Positions 54,417 through 62,554 of a stretch of 64,000 bases of DNA are shown here, piece by piece. The notes under the pieces were generated by a model. It was not told where the DNA came from, ran no database searches, and saw only the letters and a list, made by a program, of their open reading frames with translations. Both the position numbers and the translations under genes were made by a program. Within the stretch, counting starts at the first letter, position 1. The number at the start of each line of letters is the position of its first letter. Source of the stretch: Desulfuromonas sp. KJ2020 (GTDB taxonomy: Bacteria; Desulfobacterota; Desulfuromonadia; Desulfuromonadales; SZUA-540); contig NZ_JAKUKE010000001.1 of the NCBI RefSeq assembly GCF_024197615.1, forward strand, positions 645,029 through 709,028. Direction: 5' to 3'.

Positions 54417-54893
54417 AATCTTTCTGTCCGTGGGCGGCTCAATACGTTGGCACGGACAGTTTCAAAAGTCGCTTACCAAGGAACCCGACAAAGGCGACAC
54501 CGTGGGAGCAAAATCTCAGGGCGGGTCGGGGGCGGTCATGCAACCGCAGGCCTTTAGGCTACCTGTAAGAACCAGCAATGTTGCATGGGATTTGCTGGCC
54601 TCAGTTGGGACCTGAGGAAAACCGCTCACCCTCCCATTGATGCTTGGGTAGGGGGAGCTTTGTTCCTAATTGGTTTAGAAGAAAAAAAAGAAAAAACAAA
54701 AAATGGGTAGGGGCTAAAGGTAAGGGGAATAATAGAGGGATTGGATAAGGTAGGTAAGAGTAGATGAGGCTATTGATACTGATACTGTTCTTACTTCTAT
54801 TCATTGCCCTACCTATGCCTAATTTCTGATTTCAGTAGATTGCAATTAACTGCATTCACTGTTTTTCCCGCCGCCCCGCCGTTGGAGGCATTA
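54417..54893 (+). other. Non-coding island region, 477 bp
   Basis: No convincing gene. A purine-rich plus strand (AGAAGAAAAAAAAGAAAAAA, near 54677) and several short repeats of GGTAGG/GGGTAGG occur between 54645 and 54760. A TGCA-N6-TGCA element is at 54841-54854. A 61-residue frame at 54430-54615 has no ribosome site. Confidence 0.5.
54841..54854. repeat. TGCA-N6-TGCA island motif, site 1
   Basis: TGCAATTAACTGCA lies 40 bp before the gene at 54894. Two palindromic TGCA blocks are spaced one helical turn apart; the same layout recurs at five other island sites. Confidence 0.5.
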
Positions 54894-55550
54894 ATGAGCA
54901 AGGGTGCATCTCAGTACAAGGGGCTTGTGGAGGCTCAGCAGGCTTCGCAGAACCCCCAGCATGACAAGTTCGGGCGTCTCACCAGTCTCTCCCCAGATAA
55001 GCTGGAGAAGGTGCATTCTATGGCCGTTCACGGCCATTCCCCACGCTTGATAGCCAGAAGTGTGCAAGTGGACATGGGGGAATGCTTGGACATAACGGAA
55101 AAGCACCTGGCACGGATTATTGAGAGATACAGGGTAGCCCACGTCCCTATTGACCAAATGATTGACCCTTACGTTTTGAGCCGGTTCACGGAGAAGGTCC
55201 GCCGCAACGTCAATCACATATCGGAACTGAGCGCCCTGATTGATTTGCAGAAGGAACGGCTCCGACAAGTCAGGCTAGAAGAGCTGGAGGCGGGGAAGCC
55301 TCTACAGATAACGGATAAGCAGATAGCCTTGCTCAACAGGCTTCTGAGGAGCTATTCCGATGCGGCCTGCAAGTCTGGGTTGGTTGATATCTTCGCCTCC
55401 GACTACAGGCGGGAAATCGAGGGTCAGGACGATGAACACGTATTCAGCATGGAAATGGTCTACAAGGGTTTTGTCAGACAACTTCATGCTACTGACCCTC
55501 AGAACTTCGAGCAGAACTTGCTTGAGTTCCTGGCTTGGAGCAAGGACTGA
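54894..55550 (+). CDS. Island protein of unknown function, 218 residues
   Basis: This soluble protein has a helix-turn-helix-like segment (LEKVHSMAVHGHSPRLIARS) in the first third. A long helical middle follows (FTEKVRRNVNHISELSALID, then LQKERLRQVRLEELEAGK) and a C-terminal acidic part. The layout recalls small DNA-binding packaging or replication proteins, but no family is recognised. GGAGG lies 7 bases before the ATG at 54894. The in-frame start at 54804 lacks a ribosome site. Confidence 0.65.
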   Translation: MSKGASQYKGLVEAQQASQNPQHDKFGRLTSLSPDKLEKVHSMAVHGHSPRLIARSVQVDMGECLDITEKHLARIIERYRVAHVPIDQMIDPYVLSRFTEKVRRNVNHISELSALIDLQKERLRQVRLEELEAGKPLQITDKQIALLNRLLRSYSDAACKSGLVDIFASDYRREIEGQDDEHVFSMEMVYKGFVRQLHATDPQNFEQNLLEFLAWSKD

Positions 55551-55581
55551 TGTGGAACCAGCGCACAGGGAATTTCAGTTG

Positions 55582-55593
55582 CACTTAATTGCA
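55582..55593. repeat. TGCA-N6-TGCA island motif, site 2
   Basis: TTGCACTTAATTGCAAT spans 55579-55595, between two island genes. Read on the minus strand it gives ATTGCAATTAAGTGCAA, almost the same as site 1. Confidence 0.5.
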
Positions 55594-55695
55594 ATCATAC
55601 GGCTGGAATCAGGGACATCCCTTGTTCCCCAGCCCGAATTTCCGTGATGCAGTCACCAGAAAAAAATTTCAGATTTAACACCAAAGGGGAACAGT

Positions 55696-55992
55696 ATGAA
55701 TGCAGCTAATTGCAATGGCGTAATCGGTCCTGATGAACTCATGCTCCTGGCACAGGCTCATATTGAAATACTCATTCGAGTTGGGAAACTGGGGGAGGGC
55801 TTTGCACGGCCTCACCGCATGAGCGAACAGGCCTTTAAAGAGGCAAGGGACCTCTTCAGGCAGATAAGAGCGAGGGGCCTTGATTGGAGCATGAGCGAAT
55901 GGATTGAGGTCTTCCAGGAACTCTACGACGGAGACATGGAAAAGGTAAAAATAGTCCTATATCAAGGCCTGTCAATTCCTGTCTTGCATTAA
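55696..55992 (+). CDS. Island protein of unknown function, 98 residues
   Basis: This small helical protein (ELMLLAQAHIEILIRVGKLG, then FKEARDLFRQIRARGLDWSM) has no signal peptide or membrane segment. AAAGGGGAACAGT precedes the ATG. The start overlaps a TGCA-N6-TGCA element at 55701-55714, so a protein bound there could block translation or transcription. It has no recognised family. It lies in tail-to-tail orientation with the restriction gene. Confidence 0.6.
   Translation: MNAANCNGVIGPDELMLLAQAHIEILIRVGKLGEGFARPHRMSEQAFKEARDLFRQIRARGLDWSMSEWIEVFQELYDGDMEKVKIVLYQGLSIPVLH
55701..55714. repeat. TGCA-N6-TGCA island motif, site 3
   Basis: TGCAGCTAATTGCA, within the first codons of the 98-residue gene. 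Confidence 0.45.
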
Positions 55993-56064
55993 GCTGGCGG
56001 TGGAGAAGTCGAAGGGTGTGAAGCTGGGAACCACATCCTCAACTCCAGGTAAAATTAAACATTA

Positions 56065-57141
56065 TTATTCGTCTTCGTCAGTGTCAGAAACAGAATCATC
56101 TTCACATCTTTCGATTAATTTAACAATTTCTCCTAACTTAATTTCTATGTTTCCGTCTTCATGCCGTTTCGCTGCGAAATCAAGTAGATGATTTTCATAA
56201 TTAGAGACTTGCCTAATGGGTTCACGTACATATCGTTCAATGAAATTAGCCATTGTATTTCCGGCTTCTTGTTCAAGGTGCTCCCATGCTGCATCACCAA
56301 CATAGGCTTCCCCCCCTGATTCTCTAAATGCATTTTCTAAATCAGCGAGCCTATGGTTGGGTGTTGGGTCTAGTACAATAAGAATTGGTCGGTAGCCAGA
56401 GTTAATGCAGTCATTAGCAAAGCCAACCTCTTCTCCAAATCTCCCTTGTCCGCTTGCTGCAATAGTCACACGCAGCTTGAATTCGTAAGCTACCCTTGCT
56501 CCGTCGGGTCTTATGAGAACGCAATCCACTTGACGGCGTTTGTTTTGTTCCCCTGTCCTTAGTATGGGTGAATTGCGACCACTTGCAGGCTCACCGCCCA
56601 GTGCAGACGCAAGAATTGGCTCAAAAAGATAGCCGCTTTCTTGGGCAGAGCGATTGTCGATATCAAAAAACCATTTGCGCCAAGTTATCCATGATGCTAA
56701 AGCGTCAACCTGTAAACCACCATATTCGAGTAGAGAACGTGGTGAAACTTGAACCATAGTTGGAATTGGTTGTGCAACAAGTATTTTTGCGTATTTTTTG
56801 CGTCGTTTGTGTAGTTCAGAAAGGCAACGTAAATATGTTATGAAGTCTGGTATGTCCCTTTTCCCATCAAGAAAAAGGTTGATATAATCAATCCCATTCA
56901 TGTTTGTGGTATCTTCAAACCACTCAAAATCAATATCATAATAATTTTGATTAGGAACGATTACATTTCTTATGTTTTCGGGAAGACGTTGAGTATTTTC
57001 TGTGTCCCTGTAGATGATTCCTATCAGCTTAGATAGTTCAGTGCCCAACAGCTCTATAGGAAGAGCTGTCTGGGGGCCAAGAAGCATTAACTTGGTAAGG
57101 AGCCTGTTTTCGTCTGCAGTTAATCGGCTATCTCTTGGCAT
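56065..57141 (-). CDS. Putative type II restriction endonuclease
   Basis: This 358-residue protein follows the methyltransferase on the same strand by 8 bases. A PD-(D/E)xK-like nuclease core is visible: Asp in RRQVDCVLIRPDG and then YEFKLRVT (ExK) near residue 220. A glycine-rich QGRFGEEVGF follows. The N-terminal part looks like a helical recognition or dimerisation domain. Low GC and an Asp/Glu-rich tail (DDSVSDTDEDE) mark it as foreign. GGAGATACT precedes the ATG. The pairing with a C5 methyltransferase is the main evidence for restriction; the recognition site is unknown. Confidence 0.75.
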   Translation of the reverse strand: MPRDSRLTADENRLLTKLMLLGPQTALPIELLGTELSKLIGIIYRDTENTQRLPENIRNVIVPNQNYYDIDFEWFEDTTNMNGIDYINLFLDGKRDIPDFITYLRCLSELHKRRKKYAKILVAQPIPTMVQVSPRSLLEYGGLQVDALASWITWRKWFFDIDNRSAQESGYLFEPILASALGGEPASGRNSPILRTGEQNKRRQVDCVLIRPDGARVAYEFKLRVTIAASGQGRFGEEVGFANDCINSGYRPILIVLDPTPNHRLADLENAFRESGGEAYVGDAAWEHLEQEAGNTMANFIERYVREPIRQVSNYENHLLDFAAKRHEDGNIEIKLGEIVKLIERCEDDSVSDTDEDE

Positions 57142-57149
57142 AGTATCTC

Positions 57150-58460
57150 CTAACTAAAATCCATTTCAGTTTGTACGAGTTTTTCAAGGTTTCTATATGT
57201 CAATTCAAGCGCAGGACTCATGCCGGAAGCCTCTGTAAGTTGGAATCCCAACAATCGTGGTGATACATGATGTTGGGTATCCGAGCGAGAAGAGCCAAAC
57301 TTTCCGTCAACTTCTATAAGATGCTTAGCGAATATAGAAGCCATCAATGGAGGAACTGCATTCCCAATCTGTTGAGCCTGTGATGCGGAATTACCATGAA
57401 ATTCGAAGCAATCGGGAAATGATTGTATCCTGGCACATTCTCTTAATGTGAGTGCCCTGTCATAGTGTGGGTGGATGAATTCTCTTGAAGCCGCACCCGT
57501 TATAGTAAGGCAATTTAAATTACCGAATAACCGCTTAATCCCCGACGGGGCACCGCCACGCTTTTCTGTTGGCGTTCCATCTTTAACTCTTCTGTTTGCA
57601 CGTCGTTTAAAGCTCTCGTGCCAGAGTTCTTCTGGTAAGTCCTTCATTGTTTCGCCACATTTTAGTTGACTGAATTTGACAGTATCTTGCTCAGTTGTCG
57701 TGTGGTAATGCATTGTCACGAATTTAGACTGGTTATTCCTACGCATAAACGAATCGTAACGGTTCGAAGGGGTTTCTGATTCGTATCCTACAAGAGTATC
57801 TTTTGATGAAGAGGCCATACCTAATCCTGCAGTAGCCTCATCAAATGTTGGAGCTAATGGCTTTCCGTTTGATTTTTTTGATTTGCCAGATTTATAAGAG
57901 TGGGTTTCTTTTGGAAAGACAAAATCTATTCCGACCCTATTGCCGATAATAAGAACCCTTTTCCGTGTCTGAGGTAAGCCATAACCAGCAAAGTTTACTT
58001 TTTGTATTCGAATTGAATAACCGATTCTTATAAATTCTGAGGCCAAACCAACTATTGCTTGTCCACTGCCTGAAGTTAGAACACCCTCCACATTTTCAAA
58101 GATGAACCATCGGGGCTTAAGTGTCTCTACTATATTTAAATAACTGAAAATGAGCTTATTTCTTGGGTCATTAGCCTGTCTGTTCCCTGCTGTGCTGAAT
58201 CCTTGGCACGGAGGACCACCAATAATAACGAAGGGGGATGTGTTCCCGGTTAGTGACTTAAGGTATTGTGGCTCTAGAGAGTTAATATCTGCTTCGTGGC
58301 AGGGGCTGCCAATGTTGTGGCGATATGTTTCACACGCATCTCGGTTAATTTCAATGCCAGCTATTGGCTTAAGTCCGGCCATGGAAAAGCCCAAAGAGAA
58401 GCCGCCAGCCCCAGAAAATAACGAGAGAACGCAATCCTCAGAATTTTTAATAATCATCAT
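57150..58460 (-). CDS. DNA (cytosine-5) methyltransferase
   Basis: This 436-residue C5 methyltransferase has the canonical motifs. Motif I is [18 protein letters not shown] and motif IV is GGPPCQGFS with the catalytic Cys. The ENV motif is [10 protein letters not shown], motif VIII is in [15 protein letters not shown] and motif X is [11 protein letters not shown]. The variable target-recognition region lies at about residues 230-330. It protects the island's target sites against the endonuclease encoded just downstream. The gene is AT-rich compared with the chromosome. The order methyltransferase then nuclease delays restriction on entry. Confidence 0.93.
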   Translation of the reverse strand: MMIIKNSEDCVLSLFSGAGGFSLGFSMAGLKPIAGIEINRDACETYRHNIGSPCHEADINSLEPQYLKSLTGNTSPFVIIGGPPCQGFSTAGNRQANDPRNKLIFSYLNIVETLKPRWFIFENVEGVLTSGSGQAIVGLASEFIRIGYSIRIQKVNFAGYGLPQTRKRVLIIGNRVGIDFVFPKETHSYKSGKSKKSNGKPLAPTFDEATAGLGMASSSKDTLVGYESETPSNRYDSFMRRNNQSKFVTMHYHTTTEQDTVKFSQLKCGETMKDLPEELWHESFKRRANRRVKDGTPTEKRGGAPSGIKRLFGNLNCLTITGAASREFIHPHYDRALTLRECARIQSFPDCFEFHGNSASQAQQIGNAVPPLMASIFAKHLIEVDGKFGSSRSDTQHHVSPRLLGFQLTEASGMSPALELTYRNLEKLVQTEMDFS

Positions 58461-58485
58461 GTTATTGTAGTTTTAAGGCCTTGTG

Positions 58486-58707
58486 TCACGAAAGTTGTTG
58501 GCTGATGATAGCACGAACCAGGGAGAAGAAGACCGGATTCTTGCCTATCCGTGGGGGAGGATGGAGGGCAATGAAGCCCCTCATGATTGAATCGGCAGAT
58601 AAGGTCTCTTCAGGGGAACTCAATTGCATATCATCCTTTTGCACATTCACCCCATGATTATCAGATAGTTGCTTTAATCTCAAGCGTGGCATTGCAACCA
58701 ATTGCAA
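58486..58707 (-). pseudogene. Truncated HhH-GPD DNA glycosylase (N-terminal fragment)
   Basis: The 73-codon frame carries the start of an AlkA/MutY-superfamily glycosylase: SADSIMRGFIALHPPPRIG and then FSLVRAIISQQLS. The latter matches the family's 'ALVRAIVGQQLS' segment just before the helix-hairpin-helix. A stop follows immediately, so the helix-hairpin-helix and catalytic Asp are missing. It lies 25 bases ahead of the methyltransferase on the same strand. It may be the remnant of a repair glycosylase linked to the methyltransferase, or a gene broken when the module inserted. Confidence 0.68.
58693..58706. repeat. TGCA-N6-TGCA island motif, site 4
   Basis: ATTGCAACCAATTGCA (58691-58706; core from 58693), just upstream of the recombinase promoter and over the start of the glycosylase fragment. 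Confidence 0.5.
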
Positions 58708-58716
58708 ACAATCCTA

Positions 58717-58745
58717 TTGACAAACCCAAAAAACGAGTGTATAAA
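58717..58745 (+). promoter_or_regulatory. Promoter of the serine recombinase gene
   Basis: TTGACA (58717-58722), a 17-bp spacer and TATAAA (58740-58745), 46 bases before the ATG. Confidence 0.8.
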
Positions 58746-58791
58746 AACAGTAAATGGTCATTTGCTGAATTTACACAGGGAGGTGTGAACC

Positions 58792-59469
58792 ATGAACGGA
58801 TACATTGCTTACTACCGAGTCAGCACAGACAGGCAGGGAAAAAGCGGCTTAGGTCTGGACGCTCAGAAGAAGCAGGTTCGTGATTTCATCTCTAACGGTA
58901 ATGGCACTTTGACCGCTGAATATGTTGAGGTGGAGTCGGGCAAGAACAATGACAGGCCGGAACTTGCAAAGGCAATCCGTCAATCTCAGCTCACCGGCAA
59001 CAAACTTGTTATTGCCAAGCTGGACCGCCTCAGCCGTTCCCTGCACTACATTACCTCCCTTGCTGAGAGCAAGGTTGACTTCATCGTATGTGACCTTCCA
59101 GGTTGCGACCAATTCACCATCAACCTTTACGGCGCTCTTGCTCAGCGGGAGCGGGAACTTATCTCTACTCGCACGAAATCAGCCCTACAAGCTTCGAAAG
59201 CTCGTGGGAAGGTCCTGGGTAGCCCTCAGAACCTCACTGAGGATGCAGCGGCTAAAGGGCGGGTCCTGGGGGTGGAAGCAAGGAAGCAGAAGGCTGATGA
59301 ATTTGCCGAGAAGGTAGCCCCGATTATCAATGGTTATATCAATGACGGCCTGAGCCTGAACCAGATTGCACGGGAACTGAACAAGGACAACATCTTGACC
59401 GCAAGGGGCAAGGCAGGTAGCTGGACCCCAACGGCAGTTAAGAACGTGCTGGACCGCCTTGCAGCTTAA
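58792..59469 (+). CDS. Serine recombinase (resolvase/invertase family)
   Basis: This 225-residue protein has the catalytic resolvase domain. YIAYYRVSTDRQ contains the nucleophile Ser near residue 11, LVIAKLDRLSRSLHYI supplies the conserved Arg residues, and ALAQRERELISTRTKSAL leads into helix E. A C-terminal helix-turn-helix follows (GLSLNQIARELNKDNILTAR). It is a small recombinase, suited to resolution or inversion rather than large-serine integration. AGGGAGGTG precedes the ATG. It lies within island 1 with its own strong promoter; its target site is not evident. Confidence 0.92.
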   Translation: MNGYIAYYRVSTDRQGKSGLGLDAQKKQVRDFISNGNGTLTAEYVEVESGKNNDRPELAKAIRQSQLTGNKLVIAKLDRLSRSLHYITSLAESKVDFIVCDLPGCDQFTINLYGALAQRERELISTRTKSALQASKARGKVLGSPQNLTEDAAAKGRVLGVEARKQKADEFAEKVAPIINGYINDGLSLNQIARELNKDNILTARGKAGSWTPTAVKNVLDRLAA

Positions 59470-59529
59470 CCGCTGCAATCAATTTCACCGAACTCATTTC
59501 TGGCACAAGCAGCCCTAGACAGAAAACGC

Positions 59530-59558
59530 TTGATTTTTTCAGTGCGTGACACTATATA
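59530..59558 (+). promoter_or_regulatory. Promoter of the hicAB-secB-like operon
   Basis: TTGATT (59530-59535), a 17-bp spacer and TATATA (59553-59558). The -10 lies inside the first operator dyad, as expected for autorepression. Confidence 0.65.
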
Positions 59559-59565
59559 TGGTGTC
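59548..59565. promoter_or_regulatory. HicB operator candidate 1
   Basis: GACACTATATATGGTGTC is an 18-bp dyad with one mismatched pair, overlapping the -10. Confidence 0.6.
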
Positions 59566-59613
59566 TCATTTTGCGTTGGTTAAAATTTGGCTTTGATACG
59601 GGTTTTGATTTGT

Positions 59614-59631
59614 GACACTACATACGGTGCG
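59614..59631. promoter_or_regulatory. HicB operator candidate 2
   Basis: GACACTACATACGGTGCG resembles operator 1 (GTGACACTAYATAYGGTG shared pattern) and ends 2 bases before the toxin ATG, where no ribosome site is visible. Confidence 0.5.
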
Positions 59632-59633
59632 TA

Positions 59634-59936
59634 ATGTCTGGTAAACTAAAAGTAGAAAATGTCATCCAGGAGCTACAAGACGCAGGCGCATCAATGCGTT
59701 GCTCCGAGATGAAGGCCCTTCTTGAGTCGCTAGGGTTCACGGTAAAGGACGGCAAGAGAGGTGGGCACAAGCTATATTTCCATGACGCCTTAGATGGGTT
59801 TTACTCTGGTTCGTATAATTGCGAACACGGCAAGAACCCTGAGCTGAAAAGGACATATATAAACAAGGTAGCTAAAGTTCTTGAGAAGTACAAATCAGAA
59901 CTTATAGAAGCAAACAACGGGGAGCCAAAAAAATGA
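59634..59936 (+). CDS. hicA: HicA-family mRNA interferase toxin
   Basis: This 100-residue protein has the small double-stranded-RNA-binding-like fold of HicA. MRCSEMKALLESLGFTVKDG is followed by KRGGHKLYFHD, whose His45 matches the catalytic His of HicA toxins. It is longer than the usual 60-80 residues through an N-terminal extension and a basic tail. There is no Shine-Dalgarno; an operator dyad fills its place, so translation should be weak. The stop overlaps hicB by four bases (ATGA). It would cleave mRNA when not bound by HicB. Confidence 0.83.
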   Translation: MSGKLKVENVIQELQDAGASMRCSEMKALLESLGFTVKDGKRGGHKLYFHDALDGFYSGSYNCEHGKNPELKRTYINKVAKVLEKYKSELIEANNGEPKK

Positions 59937-60436
59937 TAGACGCAGAAAAATACAACATTTCAATAAAGAAGATTACAGAAGACGGGGAAATTTGTTACGA
60001 AGCAAAAGTCAAAGAGCTTCCAGATATCGCTGAGTACGCTGACACTTTTCAGGAAGCCTATGATTTAGCTTTGGATTCGATAAACACTACTTATGAATAC
60101 TTTGAGGAGAAAGGGAAGCCCTTTCCCGCACCTTATGTTTCAAATGAAGAATATAGCGGTAGGGTGACTCTAAGGACCTCAAAGACTCTTCATAGATTCC
60201 TGGCTGAAAGCTCTGAAGAGGAAGGTGTCAGCTTAAATCAGCACATAGTGAATATTCTGACTTTCTACTCAGGCATCTATGCAAATCCAATTAAAGCCTT
60301 CAACTGGTTTGCAGCAGACAACCCTAAGCAACAAAGCTATGAGCTTCAAGTCAAACCACAAACAAGAAATCTAAGATTGGTTCAAAGAAACGATAGAGTA
60401 TTGCCACACCAAGAGAGTGTTGGCTGGAGACGATAA
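59933..60436 (+). CDS. hicB: HicB-family antitoxin with long C-terminal extension
   Basis: This 167-residue antitoxin has the partially degraded RNase H-like HicB fold in its first half (EICYEAKVKELPDIAEYADT, then FQEAYDLALDSINTTYEY). A ribbon-helix-helix DNA-binding part follows (GRVTLRTSKTLHRFLAESS, then GVSLNQHIVNILTFY). About 45 further residues (AFNWFAADNPKQQSYELQVK onward) have no counterpart in short HicB proteins. In toxin-antitoxin-chaperone systems such an extension makes the antitoxin depend on its SecB-like chaperone. The next gene starts at the last base of its stop. Confidence 0.83.
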   Translation: MIDAEKYNISIKKITEDGEICYEAKVKELPDIAEYADTFQEAYDLALDSINTTYEYFEEKGKPFPAPYVSNEEYSGRVTLRTSKTLHRFLAESSEEEGVSLNQHIVNILTFYSGIYANPIKAFNWFAADNPKQQSYELQVKPQTRNLRLVQRNDRVLPHQESVGWRR

Positions 60437-60939
60437 TGAAGGAACTTCTAAAAGCTGCTATAGACTCCCTAGAAATTCAAGACGTATACGTTGCCGGATT
60501 TTATAGCTGGTTAAAAGAAGATTTTGACCCTAAATACTCCCTAGAGAAAGATGACCTCACTGTTCAGTATAAACATGTTGTAGAAAAAGCTGTAATTGCT
60601 GAACTGCGTGATGAAGACGAGGACAACGTAATGAGACTATATAAAGTTTTCATTACTCTAGGGGCGAGATGGGTACATGGCGACCTTGAGGAAGATGATG
60701 ATTCTCAGGACCCAACTAACCCTGATGAGAAAATCAAGGCCCTAATAGAGGCTCATTATATTTTGGAATACCGAATGGAGAATGAGGTCGAAGAGGGTAG
60801 CTTAGACGCTTTTGCCTTAAACAATGCTAGCTATCATGTATGGCCATACTGGAGAGAGCTGCTGATGAATCATTGCCTTAGGATGAACATGCCTAAGCTA
60901 GCCCTTCCCACTTTGCAACTTGCTAGCAACCGCAAATAG
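60436..60939 (+). CDS. SecB-like chaperone of the toxin-antitoxin system
   Basis: This 167-residue acidic protein has the SecB signature near its C terminus: NASYHVWPYWRELLMNHCLR and then MNMPKLALPTLQL. Compare the HxxPYxRE...LPxLxLP pattern of SecB. The middle resembles SecB beta strands (RLYKVFITLGARWVHGDLE). It is translationally coupled to hicB (TAATG). Known tripartite systems pair HigBA, MqsRA or HicAB with a SecB-like chaperone that folds the antitoxin. This one fits that class; a housekeeping SecB role is unlikely within an island. Confidence 0.78.
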   Translation: MKELLKAAIDSLEIQDVYVAGFYSWLKEDFDPKYSLEKDDLTVQYKHVVEKAVIAELRDEDEDNVMRLYKVFITLGARWVHGDLEEDDDSQDPTNPDEKIKALIEAHYILEYRMENEVEEGSLDAFALNNASYHVWPYWRELLMNHCLRMNMPKLALPTLQLASNRK

Positions 60940-60960
60940 CGTACCTTTTGGGCCTCAAAC

Positions 60961-60981
60961 TGTGTGTAATTTTGGTGTAAT
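60961..60981. repeat. 21-bp terminal repeat of island 1, right copy
   Basis: An exact copy of 52417-52437, 140 bp inside the second att repeat. It supports 52.4-61.1 kb as one element. Confidence 0.6.
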
Positions 60982-61034
60982 CGTGCCAAGAAAACACAAG
61001 AAATCGGCAGAACCCGAAAGAACGAGACAGAACT

Positions 61035-61048
61035 GCAATTAATTGCAA
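61035..61048. repeat. TGCA-N6-TGCA island motif, site 5
   Basis: CTGCAATTAATTGCAA (61033-61048) lies about 70 bp inside the right end of island 1. The rest of 60940-61119 shows no gene. Confidence 0.5.
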
Positions 61049-61119
61049 CAAGTTGAAATAAAAACAAAAAGTGCGATTCAGAGTCTCAATGAGGGTTTTG
61101 AAAATTCCTTCGGGTTATT

Positions 61120-61165
<46 letters not shown>

Positions 61166-61174
61166 AAAAATCAA

Positions 61175-61209
61175 GGGGTTGGCCTACTCAGGCCAACCCC
61201 TTTTTCTTT
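61175..61209 (+). terminator. Terminator after att copy 2
   Basis: GGGGTTGGCC and GGCCAACCCC form a 10-bp stem followed by TTTTTCTTTT. Compared with the hairpin at 52381 the stem bases differ in both arms while the flanks are kept. Confidence 0.82.
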
Positions 61210-61250
61210 TGACGGCATACTGGCAGATTCGGCAAGGAAGGCGAAGTTGC

Positions 61251-62363
61251 TCATGACGTCGGATAGGGGGGGAATTGGTTGCTGTCCTGCGACATCAGTC
61301 GCACCAGTTTCGTATGCATGAATAATTTCTCCTTGCCGGCGGCCTTTTCTTCCAGTACGCCAATATCCACCAGCTTATTCAGGTAAACCGAGGCCGTTTG
61401 CCGTTGGGCGATATCCCGCTCCACCAGCGAGCTGATGCGACAATAGGGTTGTTCAAAGAGTACCTGCATCAACTCGTGACTGTATATCTTAGGGAGCTGC
61501 TCTTTGACGTAAAGAGACGTTTGCTCCATCAACTCCCGTACGGCGGCAATTTTCAGACAGGTCCAGCGCGATACCTGCGCGACCCCTTCGAGCATGAAAA
61601 GAATCCACTCCTGCCACTGATCATCCCGTGTTACCTGATTCAGCAAGCGGTAGTACGCCGATTTGTTCTGCACGATATAGCGGCTCAGATAGAGTATCGG
61701 CAGAGTCAGCAGCCCCTGTTCGATCAGATAGAGGACATTGAGGATACGTCCGGTGCGGCCATTGCCATCGTAAAAGGGGTGAATGGCTTCGAACTGGTAG
61801 TGGCTGATGGCCATCTTGATCAGCGGGTCCAGATCGTCTTCGGCATGGATAAAGCGTTCCCAGTTGCTCAGTAGATCACGGATGATCGATTCACCTTCAG
61901 GCGGCGTATAGATCACCTCGCCGGTGGTCTGATTGCCAATAACAGTACCCGGCAACCGGCGCAGCTCCATGGCCTGATTCTTCAGGGTACTGCAGACCTC
62001 GATGGCGGTTGCGGTGGACAGGGGCCGATCCTGCAGTTGCCGGAAACCCTGATACAGGGCGGTACGGTAACGTAGCGCCTCCCGGGTGGCCGCATCGGCT
62101 TCACTTTCCCGCTGGGCGTGGCGAAACAGCTTGTCGGTGGTGGTCAGGATATTCTCGATTTCCGAGCTGTCTTTAGCTTCCAGCAGCGGTAGCAGATTGA
62201 TCAACAGATCCTGGTCCGGCAGCAATTCCCCCGCCTGCTTGAGCTCGGCAAGGGCGGCGCGAGCCGGGATGCAGGCCTTGAGAATTGTCCGGGTTTCGAC
62301 CGCTTCCACCGGGGGAGGCAGGGGCGGCAGGGTGTTGTAGGGGTGATCTGGCTGCCATTTCAT
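61251..62363 (-). CDS. Fic-family protein with C-terminal winged helix
   Basis: This 370-residue Fic enzyme would transfer AMP or a related nucleotide to a protein hydroxyl. The active motif HPFYDGNGRTGR is complete. The inhibitory helix motif SSEIEN ((S/T)xxxE(G/N)) lies N-terminal, which makes it a self-inhibited class II Fic. A winged-helix part at the C terminus (QTASVYLNKLVDIGVLEEK) could bind DNA. I start it at 62363 (MKWQPDHPYN) because this is the common Fic beginning. A start at 62432 would place two TGTCGAYA sites inside the gene. No separate antitoxin is present. Confidence 0.88.
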   Translation of the reverse strand: MKWQPDHPYNTLPPLPPPVEAVETRTILKACIPARAALAELKQAGELLPDQDLLINLLPLLEAKDSSEIENILTTTDKLFRHAQRESEADAATREALRYRTALYQGFRQLQDRPLSTATAIEVCSTLKNQAMELRRLPGTVIGNQTTGEVIYTPPEGESIIRDLLSNWERFIHAEDDLDPLIKMAISHYQFEAIHPFYDGNGRTGRILNVLYLIEQGLLTLPILYLSRYIVQNKSAYYRLLNQVTRDDQWQEWILFMLEGVAQVSRWTCLKIAAVRELMEQTSLYVKEQLPKIYSHELMQVLFEQPYCRISSLVERDIAQRQTASVYLNKLVDIGVLEEKAAGKEKLFMHTKLVRLMSQDSNQFPPYPTS

Positions 62364-62381
62364 CTTTGTAAATTCGCCTTT

Positions 62382-62554
62382 TATCGACACATTGTGGGTA
62401 GCCGGTCCACGATATGTCGATAATATCGCCATGTCAATCCCTCGATGTCGAAATAAATCGATTCTGTCGACATAAGATGCGCTGACGCCCGGTTAAGGTT
62501 CATGGTATCGACATGAGCGGATGGATGTGTCGATATAGTTGAAATTTGTCGACA
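62382..62554. promoter_or_regulatory. Array of seven TGTCGAYA-type sites upstream of fic
   Basis: TGTCGA(T/C)A or its complement at 62382-62389, 62415-62422, 62465-62472, 62506-62513, 62528-62535 and 62547-62554, plus TGTCGAAA at 62446-62453. The copies at 62465 and 62547 are palindromic (TGTCGACA). This density suggests cooperative binding of one regulator, possibly the Fic protein itself. Confidence 0.65.

Noticed and set aside
54430-54615. 61-codon plus-strand frame in the island
   Set aside because: No ribosome site and a low-complexity product; likely chance.
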